A DNA stretch of 11,268 nucleotides from Paraphysoderma sedebokerense (taxonomy: Eukaryota; Blastocladiomycota; Physodermatomycetes; Physodermatales; Physodermataceae): positions 1 to 11,268 of the forward strand of contig JAHLJZ010000189.1 of the NCBI GenBank assembly GCA_025602915.1, written 5' to 3'. The position numbers and the translations under genes are program-made. Shown here piece after piece: positions 1 through 7,807 of the stretch (position 1 is the first letter of the stretch; each line of letters starts with the position of its first letter). Under the pieces are notes generated by a model. That model worked only from the letters and a program-made list of their open reading frames with translations. It searched no databases and was not told the DNA's origin.

Positions 1-1018
1 TTGGGACTTGATACGGAAGAAAAACAAGAAAAGGGATCGTGGTTTTGTATTCTTTATATGATTAGTTACGAGGTTCGTTTGGATTTTTATTCGAATTTTT
101 GAGGGGGGTTTTAATTAATCGTTTTGGTGACTTTAATGTTACGATTAGGATCTCGAGGCTTCTGTTCCTACTCGACAAAGATTTCCTCATCCTTTAGGCG
201 CACAAATTCTTCAATCTATACTCTCTTTCCCTTCCGTTCACCATCACTCTGTCGTTTTAAACTTCCTCAACCTCGATATCTCCACCTGGGTCCATCATTT
301 AACTCATTCAGCGGGTTCACTCACATTCGAATACTTTTTGAAATCCAAAACTGTAGAATACGATTTAAAGAAAACAATCATTGAAAATATCGTCCATTAT
401 CATGCTCCCTCACCACAACAAGAAACTCCTCTCCTCGTTACTTTATCCCTCGATAAATTCGGATGTCACGTTCTCGATCATATCTATTCTTATTCTGATA
501 TTGAGTTAAAGTATTCGATATGTAAAGTTCTTTTGAACCACGAGAAAAAAATATTAGGTAGTAACAACATGTATGGAAAAATTATCTGGAGAAACTTAAA
601 AATGGAGGTATTCAAAAAGAAAGTTCAAGTCAATGGGTCTAGTGATTCCAATTTCAAGTCTGGGAATACAAGGGTCCAGGAAAAAGAAACAAAGAATGAC
701 GGGAATCAAAGTCAAGTGAAGCAGGTGGAATTGGTGGAACAAGTGTGGGTAAAGTCTCAAGAGAAATTAATTCAACAAAAGAAAGAGTGGGTGGATATGT
801 TTAGTGAGTTTGGAGTCGATTTGGGGTTGAATGGAGTGGACGGGACCAAGGTTTCGTCAAAGGAGCAGGATAAATCCAAAAAGTCAAAGAAGGAAAAGAA
901 AGAAAAGAAAGAGAAGAAGGAAAAGAAGGAGAAGAAAAGGAAATTGAGCGAAACGATTGAAGGTGACGTTAGTGTGGATGAGAGGAAAAAGAAAAAGAAA
1001 AAGTCTAAAAAGGAATAA
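1..1018 (+). CDS. NOP9: Nop9-like Pumilio-repeat nucleolar protein, 3' part (partial)
   Basis: Nop9 binds pre-rRNA in the nucleolus and is needed for 18S rRNA maturation and 40S assembly. The main exon is 149-1018 (289 residues, TAA stop). Its frame runs upstream of the first Met at 338 without a stop back to an acceptor TAG at 146-148. The earlier residues (HPLGAQILQSILSFP, STWVHHLTHSAG, then TFEYFLKS) are Pumilio-type repeats. The later stretch with FGCHVLDHIY, HEKKILGSNNMYGKIIWRNL and EVFKKK matches the conserved C-terminal Nop9 region (yeast: IGSRVGDR ... YGKFFARNLNL). The preceding exon probably ends at 46, before donor GTATTC at 47, which gives a phase-0 intron of 47-148; this donor is less certain. 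The tail (about 866-1015) is a lysine/glutamate array, probably nucleolar targeting or RNA binding. The 5' end lies outside the window. Confidence 0.9.
881..1012 (+). repeat. Low-complexity AAG/GAA purine tract encoding a Lys/Glu tail
   Basis: This is a nearly pure A/G run inside the NOP9 3' exon. It encodes repeated KKEK-type units, then a short acidic and Ser/Thr break, then KKKKKKSKKE at the C-terminus. Basic KKX tails are common on nucleolar proteins. The DNA is slippage-prone, so tail length is likely to vary between strains. Confidence 0.8.
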
Positions 1019-1740
1019 TTAATTTTGCGTTGTATGTATCACCTAAATTAATTTTTGTCACAAATAAATACAACTAACTGCCGGTGAAACAGATGTGCTT
1101 TATTCGTTATCCTGAAATAAGACCGCTATCGTCCACAGTTTAAATATTGACAGCATACTGATTCTAAAGTCCAAATGCACTGATTTGACAATAAAAGATA
1201 CATTGGTACTGTGTTACAAGTAAAGCGGTGAGATTAAGGATGAGAAGGGTCGAGGTCGAGGTTGTCTGTCGCTCATAAATCTTGGCGGAACTCTTTCCTA
1301 AATTGTTCACTCCGCTTGTGACAGAATTTAAAAGCGTTTTTATCCATTTTATCCATTTGTATAATACTGAGATGCAACTTTATTTGATCTTAGTTATGCC
1401 TAATACAGTATGCAAACCCGTCCCAAAGGGCCAAGGTCAACCCGCAAGCCCCTTGACGTTATTTGAAAATCATTCGCGTCTTGTTGATCATCCAGAACTC
1501 CGTAGTGGCGTGAATGGAATTCGGCCGTCATGGTGAGCACATCTATTGTATGCTTGAAGTGAAAAGTTACCTTTCCGGAGTTAGAACAGAGAAGAATCTT
1601 CTTTTATTCATTGTCGGTTTATGTTTCATGAATGTAATTGTCCAGCGAATGTTCCATCTGGGATACGATTCTTGCGAGACTGATGTACAAATTGAAACGT
1701 TTGCTCTACATTCATTTCTTCAGGCTAAACTAACCTAAGC
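1019..1740. other. Intergenic region: NOP9 3' flank and upstream region of the first surface-protein gene
   Basis: I found no convincing gene on either strand. Short open frames here (for example 1282-1536 and 1514-1738) have no recognisable protein character. Small direct repeats are visible: two adjacent copies of TTTTATCCA (1338-1355) and a doubled GGTCGA (1248-1259). The last 250 bases should hold the promoter and 5' leader of the gene at 1741. A pyrimidine-rich TTCTTCAG at about 1716-1723 could be an acceptor of a 5'-UTR intron, but this is unproven. An in-frame TAA at 1726-1728 supports 1741 as the start. Confidence 0.55.
1063..1068 (+). terminator. Putative poly(A) signal of NOP9
   Basis: An AATAAA hexamer sits 45 bases after the NOP9 stop codon. 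Fungal poly(A) signals are degenerate, so this is only a candidate. Confidence 0.4.
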
Positions 1741-3617
1741 ATGAAGCGTACCTCTGTCAGTCTACTCTTTGCGCTTGCTGCTTTGCAGAATGGTGCCTTG
1801 GCTGTGCCCGCTCCTCAATTTGCGGGGTTGCCGGCACTACCTAATATCAACCCACCAACAGAAATACCTTCCTTGCCTACAGAAGCTTTATCTAGCATTG
1901 TAGGCCAAATTTCAACACTCTCGGAAAATGTAGGCGCATTACCAACCGAAAATTTACCAGTGCCTCCAATATCTGATATCTTGAATGAACTATCTACCTT
2001 TACAGAGATTATACCAACTGAATCATTACCTACGGAGTCCTTAGTGTCCATGTTGACAGATGAAATTGCTTTTTATACAGAGGTTTTGCCGTATGTACCC
2101 GAAGAAGAGAGGAACAGCCTTATAGATGAAATTATACCTACCGAAGATGTAATGAGTTTCTTGAGTGAGCTATCCTCGTTGACGTCACAGTTAGGTTCAA
2201 TGCCAACAGACTATTCAGATCCTTACACCGAAGATGAATTTATGACAGATACTGAAGAGTTGCCTGCGACAAGTGTCGTGGAGTTGCCCGAGACAAGCAC
2301 TGTAGAGTCGCCTGCGACAAGCCTTGTAAATACGGATTCATCCGTGATTTCTACAGCTACACCAACTTCTACTCAGGAAGAAAGTCCAAAAGCAACCAGC
2401 AGCTTCGTCCCAAAAGTTCCTGTTCCGACTTCAATCTCCAACAATCCTCTTGAAACTCAATTTAACAAATTCGCAAATTTCCAAAAGACCCTGAACACTT
2501 CATTGAACGAACAGGGAACCAAGCTTACAGTTCAAGTTTCTTCTTCTAGCTCTGGACAAAGTTTCCGTGGAGACTTCAATCTTCAGTAAGTTGACCTCAA
2601 CCGAGCTGAAAAGTGTGAATTCGCGTTAACCTATTTTGCTTTCTTTACATTTTTAGAACTGAAGGAACACCTCATGCTGGTGCTAGTTTCTACCGCGCCC
2701 AAAACGACACTGAATCTTTCTTCAAATTCCGCGTCGGACTTTTGAAATTAGTTGAACTCAACCCCGCAAGGACTTGGAACTTGACTTCAAGCGAGAATGT
2801 CATCAACTTTGCAAATCTTTCTTCCAATTTCTGGTCCCCTATTACAATTGCGGACGTCCCTAACAATAAGAATGTCGCAATTAAGAGTATCTCTACCACA
2901 TTCTCCATGAGAAATCCCAACTCGAATGGTTTACTTGCCCCCAAAGATTTGTCGCTCGCGTTGACGGAGGTCATGTTGGGAGATTCTTCCTCTGATGGTA
3001 ATGTAACAGTTAACTTTGAAGCCTACATGGTGAACGACACCATTACACTTGACAATGTCACACATACCCCCAAGGCATTGAAGTACAGTTTGAAGATTGA
3101 CAATTTCCCATTCCGACATGCTGATTCTCAACTTGCGATTGTGAAGGGAGTATACTTCAAGAAGGGTGATGAGGTAAATTATTTACTGTGACTTCTATTT
3201 GTATATTCCTTGATACTAACTAACACATCGTTATTAATCGTCTATTTCCATTAGAGCGAGTACTCATCTGCTGCCTCATCCCTCTCCATTGGCGGCGGCA
3301 AAGGCCGTTTTAACTGGACCAACGCCATCACTATGGATTCCGTTGCATCGACACTCTCCACTGATTCTGCAATTTCAGTTGAAGATGTTCCAAATGCTAA
3401 CCCTCCAGAATCTGTAGCCTATGTCGCATTCAAAACCAATGGTAAATTCAACAGCTTGGTTTGGGATCCTGAAGTTATCTTGGAAGAGGAGAAATTAGTT
3501 CAAAGCTTCAACCAAACCGACGCTAAGAGCGGTGTTGAGAAATTATTCTCCACTGGTTCTTCGATGGTTGTCATGGTAGTTGCGTCCATTGCCGTGATGC
3601 TCTTAAATGTATTTTAA
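1741..3617 (+). CDS. Secreted Ser/Thr/Pro-rich, probably GPI-anchored surface protein, copy 1
   Basis: Three exons are read as 1741-2585, 2657-3173 and 3255-3617, giving 574 residues. Donors are GTAAGT and GTAAAT and both acceptors are TAG; intron 2 has a branch-like ACTAAC. Residues 1-21 form a signal peptide ending GALA before VPAPQ. Residues 22 to about 230 are a variable stalk rich in P, T, S and E, with many PTE motifs and three 8-residue repeats. Residues about 234-545 are the conserved domain shared with the next gene, starting NNPLETQ, with GTPHAGASFYR, FKFRVGLLKLVELN, NFWSPITI, EAYMVNDT and SSLSIGGGKGRFNW, and about nine N-glycosylation sequons. The C-terminus has a candidate omega site near S546-G547, a spacer, and a 17-residue hydrophobic end, as in GPI precursors. 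I cannot name the family. The likely place is plasma membrane or cell wall; the function is unknown. Confidence 0.85.
2257..2328 (+). repeat. Three tandem 24-bp repeats in the stalk of copy 1
   Basis: Three in-frame units lie at 2257-2280, 2281-2304 and 2305-2328. They encode ELPATSVV, ELPETSTV and ESPATSLV (residues 173-196). They look like a recent minisatellite-type expansion in a presumably O-glycosylated stalk. The second copy of the gene has no counterpart. Confidence 0.85.
2586..2656 (+). other. Intron 1 of copy 1
   Basis: The intron starts GTAAGT, has a TTAAC branch-like site and ends TTTTTAG (71 bases). It splits a Gln codon (CA|A) so that the frame runs from GDFNLQ into TEGTPHAG, the same position and phase as intron 1 of copy 2. 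Confidence 0.85.
3174..3254 (+). other. Intron 2 of copy 1
   Basis: The intron starts GTAAAT, has ACTAACTAAC as branch site and ends CCATTAG (81 bases, phase 0). It is strikingly similar to the intron at the same place in copy 2 (5176-5252), including an identical CGTCTATTTCCATTAG at the 3' end. Confidence 0.85.
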
Positions 3618-3700
3618 CTTAGTTTTGGAACCTTGTGATACCCACTCGATTATTTCTTGTATTGACTCATTTACAAATATATTAATAGTGGTTTGATTAA

Positions 3701-3706
3701 AATAAA
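3701..3706 (+). terminator. Putative poly(A) signal of copy 1
   Basis: An AATAAA hexamer lies 84 bases after the stop codon of the first surface-protein gene, in an AT-rich 3' flank. Confidence 0.4.
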
Positions 3707-3981
3707 ATTGAATCGTGTGAAACAGCCAAAGTTGTTTTTTCATGCAAATTCCGTTTGACGAATGACGCCATACTCTGATATGCCTGTTGTTCGCGAGTGG
3801 CGTGTTACGGATGATCAACGGACAGCATAATATATTGTGTTAGCGGGATTGACAGTGACTCGTTTGGGAGGGCAGAGGTTTCTCCTACCGGAGTCGGTCT
3901 ATCACATTCCTACATCGAAGATTCCATTTATGCCATGCGATATGTTGTTGAAACAGAAATATGTACAGGGCCCCACTCCCA

Positions 3982-4007
3982 AGTGCAACACCTTAACCGC
4001 TTGCACT
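3982..4007. repeat. Inverted repeat upstream of copy 2
   Basis: AGTGCAA (3982-3988) and TTGCACT (4001-4007) are perfect reverse complements separated by 12 bases. They lie 27 bases before the ATG at 4034, so if transcribed they would form a small hairpin in the 5' leader; they could equally be a palindromic protein-binding site. Two copies of ACTGGTA follow at 4011-4024. Confidence 0.55.
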
Positions 4008-4033
4008 CGTACTGGTAACTGGTAACGGTTGTC

Positions 4034-5636
4034 ATGATGAAGAATATCCCAATTACCCTCGTCTTTGCATTTGCAGCATTGAAGAATGGTGCCTTCGCAA
4101 ATCCAGCACCTATGCCTAAGCCAGCTCCGCAACTCCCGCCAGACTTTACCATTATAAACCCAATAACAATGTTTACACCGCCAATGCTACCAATGAGCAC
4201 TCCTACTCTACCATCGGTCTCGTTACCTACTAGTCAGTTCACGGAATCACTAAGTTCAGTGCTATCAACGGATACGCTGTCAGTTTCAATACCCAGTCTA
4301 CCACCTGTCTCGATGCGAACAATTGCTACTACGTTCACAGGACTACCAACTTCAGTGCTCTCAATGAATACTCCTCCAATTTCAGTACCCACCTTCCCAT
4401 CAATATCAAGCATAACCATACCAACGAACAGTGGATTTGTTACGCCAACTCCGCTGACTTCGTCGTCACAGAAAGAAAATTCAAGCTCGACTAGTATATC
4501 CCTCGCAAAGCCGCCTCTTCCTACCGTAATATCAACCAATCCTCTCGAAACGCAAATTAATCAGATATCCACTAGTATGCAGAAGACGTTGAACTCTTCA
4601 TTGAACGATCAAGGAACGAAGCTTACTGTTCAAGTGACTTCAACAAGTTTTGGACAAGATTTCCGTGGAGATTTCAATCTTCAGTAAGTTAGCATTGTTC
4701 GTTTCGTTTTCTAGTATACTTATCAGATATTCTTCGAACCCGTAGAACCGAAGGAACACCTCATGCTGGTGCAAGTTTTTATCGTCACCAAAATGATACA
4801 GAACCGTTTTTTAAATTTCGCGTTGAACTTCTTAAATTTGTTGAGTTAAACCCTGGAGCCAATTGGAACTTGGCGTATAGCGATAATGTCATCAATTTTG
4901 CGAGCTTACCGTCAACGAATTGGTCGCCTATTACCATAACCGATGTTCCGAACAATCGAAGCGTCGCAATAAAAAGTATCTCCACAACTTTCTCTTCCGT
5001 TAACACAACAGTGACATTTGAAGCATACATGGTGAATGACACAGTTAAACTTGACAATGTTACTCATAAAACAAAATCGTTGAAGTACAGTTTGAGGATA
5101 TCCAATTTTCCGTTCCGATATAACAATTCTCAACTCGCGATTGTGAAGGGAGTTTACTTCAAGAAGAGTGATGAGGTAAATTATTTACCGTGACTTCTGT
5201 TTGCCTATTCATCGATACTAACAAATCATTATCAATCGTCTATTTCCATTAGAACGAGTATTCATCTGCTGCCTCATCCCTCTCCATTGGCGGCGGCAAA
5301 GGACGCTTCAACTGGACTCAGGCTATCACTTTAGATTCTGCCGCATCGGTTCTCTTCACAGACTCTTCGATTAAAGTTGAAGACGTTCCAAATACCAACC
5401 CTCAAGAATCCGTTGCCTACGTTGTATTTAAAATCCCCAATTCAAAATTCAAGAACTTGCTTTGGGATCCTGAAGTTATTCTGGAAGAGGAGAAAATGGT
5501 CGAAAGTTACAATCAAACCAGCACAAAAAGTGGTGTTGAGAAATTATGCTCCTCTGCTTCTTCGTTAGTTGTCGTTACTGTTGTCTCCATTGCCATGATC
5601 TTCTTGAATGGAATTAAAACCTATATTACTTTATGA
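4034..5636 (+). CDS. Secreted Ser/Thr/Pro-rich, probably GPI-anchored surface protein, copy 2
   Basis: This is a paralogue of the gene at 1741-3617 with the same intron positions and phases. Exons are 4034-4683, 4746-5175 and 5253-5636, giving 487 residues. Two adjacent ATGs (4034 and 4037) open the frame; 4037 aligns better with the start of copy 1. The signal peptide ends GAFA before NPAPM (residue 22). Residues 23 to about 165 form a Ser/Thr/Pro/Met-rich stalk with a 32-residue tandem repeat, but without the acidic PTE character of copy 1. The conserved domain begins at TNPLETQ (about 168) and keeps GTPHAGASFYR, NWSPITIT, EAYMVNDT and SSLSIGGGKGRFNW. It lacks 29 codons found in copy 1 just before VTFEAYM. 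The hydrophobic C-terminus is followed by nine extra residues (NGIKTYITL), which weakens the GPI signal. Function is unknown. Confidence 0.84.
4238..4429 (+). repeat. Two imperfect 96-bp tandem repeats in the stalk of copy 2
   Basis: Units 4238-4333 and 4334-4429 encode residues 69-100 and 101-132, with about 14 of 32 residues identical by eye: both start FT, share SVLS six positions later, and keep a matching spacing of T, S, P and TI. They are older and more decayed than the 24-bp repeats of copy 1 and unrelated to them in sequence. Confidence 0.65.
4684..4745 (+). other. Intron 1 of copy 2
   Basis: The intron is GTAAGT...CCGTAG (62 bases) and splits a Gln codon at the same place as in copy 1. 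Beyond the donor the sequence shows no clear similarity to intron 1 of copy 1, unlike intron 2. Confidence 0.83.
5176..5252 (+). other. Intron 2 of copy 2
   Basis: The intron is GTAAAT...CCATTAG (77 bases, phase 0), with a GATACTAAC branch site. It aligns along its whole length with intron 2 of copy 1, with few substitutions and two small gaps. Confidence 0.84.
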
Positions 5637-5646
5637 TATCCATTTA

Positions 5647-5652
5647 AATAAA
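5647..5652 (+). terminator. Putative poly(A) signal of copy 2
   Basis: An AATAAA hexamer starts 11 bases after the TGA at 5634-5636. That is close to the stop codon, so a further signal downstream is possible. Confidence 0.3.
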
Positions 5653-5921
5653 AGATAATTTTGCAGTCATGTCTGATGAAATAGATTATTCCTTCATATA
5701 TTTATATTGTGACTTCTCTCTTTATTCTTCGTCGCGCCGCGCCCATGATGATCTTCAATTTCACGGGATTTAAAGGTAGAACCGAACCGTATTGTCAGCT
5801 CAAGGATTCTGTCGAGCACTCAGTCTAGCGTTTTCAATATTAAGATATCTATCTGCGATTTAATGCATTTCAAATTTCATTTTGTCGATGTATGGGCTAG
5901 GCTGAGAACGTTGGTTATACC

Positions 5922-5928
5922 TATAAAT
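5922..5928 (+). promoter_or_regulatory. Possible TATA element upstream of IPI3
   Basis: TATAAAT occurs about 185 bases before the IPI3 start codon. Many housekeeping genes in fungi lack a TATA box, and a match this short is expected by chance in AT-rich DNA, so this is weak. Confidence 0.2.
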
Positions 5929-6111
5929 CTTGCCACCAATCTGTCGTGTTGTTTGAACATAAATATACAGATGGTCGGCTCCGGTTGTTATGGCTTCGAC
6001 ACGCGTGCCCGCATAAACAAAGTTTAGCCTGGACCCGTTACACTTTACAGACGATTGCAAGTATTGACGATCGATTTACTACACAAATATCGTTAAATAC
6101 CCATATCACAA

Positions 6112-7807
6112 ATGTTTACAACTCTACTATTATCATCCTCGTCTACGGACCCAACAACATATCTCACCTCCCTGAATACCTCAACAACGACAGCATCATT
6201 CAAACCACATTCCCCGAATCGACACTGCTCTGCCCTTCTTCATTCCCCCTCGTCCTCTTCATCTACATGTACGCACCCGGCGGGATTTATTTCTGTTTCA
6301 GGCGCAATTATTACTGTTTGGAGCTGGAGTAAAGATCAAGCGCTAATGAAATTTAATGCGCCAGAAAAGTTGACCTCAATTGGAGTAACCAAAAGTGGAA
6401 TGTATGCCGTTGCAGGGACGGACAATGGAAGAATATATGTTTGGGAGGTACATACGTTTTGATTATTAGAAGTGAAAATGAGGAGGCGTAAGTTTAGGCA
6501 TTTCAAACGGATAAGCGACTAACATGTCTCGACTTCTTGTCAGGTTAATTCAGGAAATTTGATGAAGACATTTGAACCACATTACAAAAGGGTATCTGTA
6601 CTCAAATTTACAGAAGATGATGTGTTTCTTATATCCGGAGCTGATGATGCCGTCGTTAACGTCTGGGCTTTAGAAGAGTATGCCTTGTTCCTGCGTTCAC
6701 ACGAGATCGCGATGAGGTGAATTGACGTCCCTTCGTTTGTATAGTCTCTTGGATGATTCCCATGGAACTGTAAACGCGATTTACAGTTTTACTGAACATT
6801 CGTTACCCATAACTGATATTGTACTATCAAAGAGTCCGTATCAGGCTAGTAGGATGTTTAGTTCCAGTTTAGATGGAACTGTGAAGGTTTGCGTTCAGCT
6901 CTCTGAAATCTTGCTCTTACGAAACTGGAAAAGTTCATTCGGTTATTTGTTTGCTAGATATACGACCTTACGATTGGCCAAACTTCAGCGACTTTGCTAT
7001 TTCCATCCCCTATTCATTGTATTGCGTTATCGTTTTGCGAGAAAACGATATTCGCGGGATGCCTTGATACAAATATTTATGGCTCTAACTTATCTTTGAC
7101 ATCGACATCGTCGTTCGGTGTGACAATGGTATCTGCATCATCGGCTCCGTCAAACACACCCGAACTCAATCAACCATCCAATATCCCCGATTCAACATCA
7201 ACCAGCACTTTTCGATCTCATGATCATCCGATTACTGTATTGACAACCACGCCGACCAATCTGATATCGGGAGATCAAATTGGGGTGATACACATATGGG
7301 ACATTCCTTCTCGACAATCCATAAAGCAACTCACTAATTTGAAAGGACCAGTCTCTACATTGGAATTCATAGTTAAACCATGGGAATTAGAAACGAGCAG
7401 TAACTTTGGTGGGAGTGGCATTTTGGTGAGACCTTTCAAAAAGTTTAAAATCGAAAAAGAGATGGGAATAGATAATGCAGAGAATGACGGAGCAAGTGTT
7501 TGGTTAAATGGCGGAGATGATGAGACTGAACAAGTAGTGAGCGAAGATGACATCAAAATGGAAAAATTACAGAGAGTTGTTACTGAAATGGAGGTACGCT
7601 TAAGCGACTTTTCTTTTTTATCTTGAAACAATAATTGGCTGATTTGAAATGTTCCTGTAGACTAATCCCGAATCCCACACTGCGGTCGCAGATTTGCAAA
7701 ATGAATTAGTGAGATTGTACGGATACTATAACAAGATGAAGGGGATGAATGATGAATTATGGAATTTAGTTGTAGATAAGATAGGTGTAGATTTATTGCA
7801 AAAATAA
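6112..7807 (+). CDS. IPI3: Ipi3-like WD40 protein of the Rix1 complex (60S ribosome maturation)
   Basis: Five exons are read as 6112-6447, 6544-6677, 6745-6886, 6958-7593 and 7661-7807, giving 464 residues. Ipi3 (WDR18 in animals) works with Rix1/Ipi1 and the AAA ATPase Rea1 on pre-60S particles, in ITS2 processing and rRNA remodelling. WD-type blades are visible: DNGRIYVWEV (about 105-113), FLISGADDAVVNVWAL (about 139-155), FSSSLDGTVKIYDL across the exon 3/4 junction, PIHCIALSFCEKTIFAGCLD, then HDHPITVL with GDQIGVIHIWDI (about 292-320). A C-terminal coiled coil (about 420-455, ADLQNELVRLYGYYNKMKGM) matches the Ipi3 end. The ATG at 6112 has an in-frame TAA at 6094. The N-terminus is unusually Ser/Thr-rich. 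All four introns are GT-AG, 67 to 96 bases long. Confidence 0.92.

Larger units (their letters stand above)
3618..4033. other. Intergenic region between the two surface-protein genes
   Basis: This stretch carries the 3' end of copy 1 and the upstream region of copy 2. I see no gene. An AATAAA lies at 3701-3706. Near the 3' end is an inverted repeat (3982-3988 with 4001-4007) and a doubled ACTGGTA (4011-4024), both just before the start of copy 2. No obvious similarity to the upstream region of copy 1 was seen by eye, so the promoters appear to have diverged. Confidence 0.55.
5637..6111. other. Intergenic region: 3' flank of copy 2 and IPI3 upstream region
   Basis: No gene is supported. AATAAA at 5647-5652 may be the poly(A) signal of copy 2. 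TATAAAT at 5922-5928 is a possible TATA element about 185 bases before the IPI3 ATG. Open frames across 5860-6332 are shadows or chance: the one from 5946 runs over IPI3 exon 1 in the wrong frame. Confidence 0.5.

Noticed and set aside
124-384. Open frame of 86 codons at the start of the window
   Set aside because: It is a shadow of NOP9. The Pumilio-like protein is in a different frame, running from the acceptor at 148 into the main exon.
1282-1738. Two overlapping open frames before the first surface gene
   Set aside because: They show no domain, no signal or codon character, and do not splice into the gene at 1741, which has its own signal peptide and an upstream in-frame stop.
1085-3960. 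TGAAACA heptamers resembling pheromone-response elements (near 1085, 3718 and 3945)
   Set aside because: A 7-base match is expected by chance about once in this length, and these are scattered, two of them in 3' flanks rather than promoters.
3837-4025. Small plus-strand open frame upstream of copy 2
   Set aside because: It has no recognisable features, ends before the ATG at 4034 and has no counterpart upstream of copy 1.
1815-5133. Several minus-strand open frames opposite the surface-protein genes
   Set aside because: They are antisense shadows of strongly biased coding sequence. The plus-strand proteins have signal peptides, conserved introns and a paralogue match.
4034-5636. Copy 2 as a broken pseudogene
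   Set aside because: The frame breaks coincide with good GT-AG introns at exactly the positions and phases of copy 1, and the joined exons are fully open, so it looks intact.
5860-6332. Open frames on both strands upstream of and across IPI3 exon 1
   Set aside because: The long plus-strand frame is out of register with the WD40 frame, and the minus-strand one lacks any protein character.
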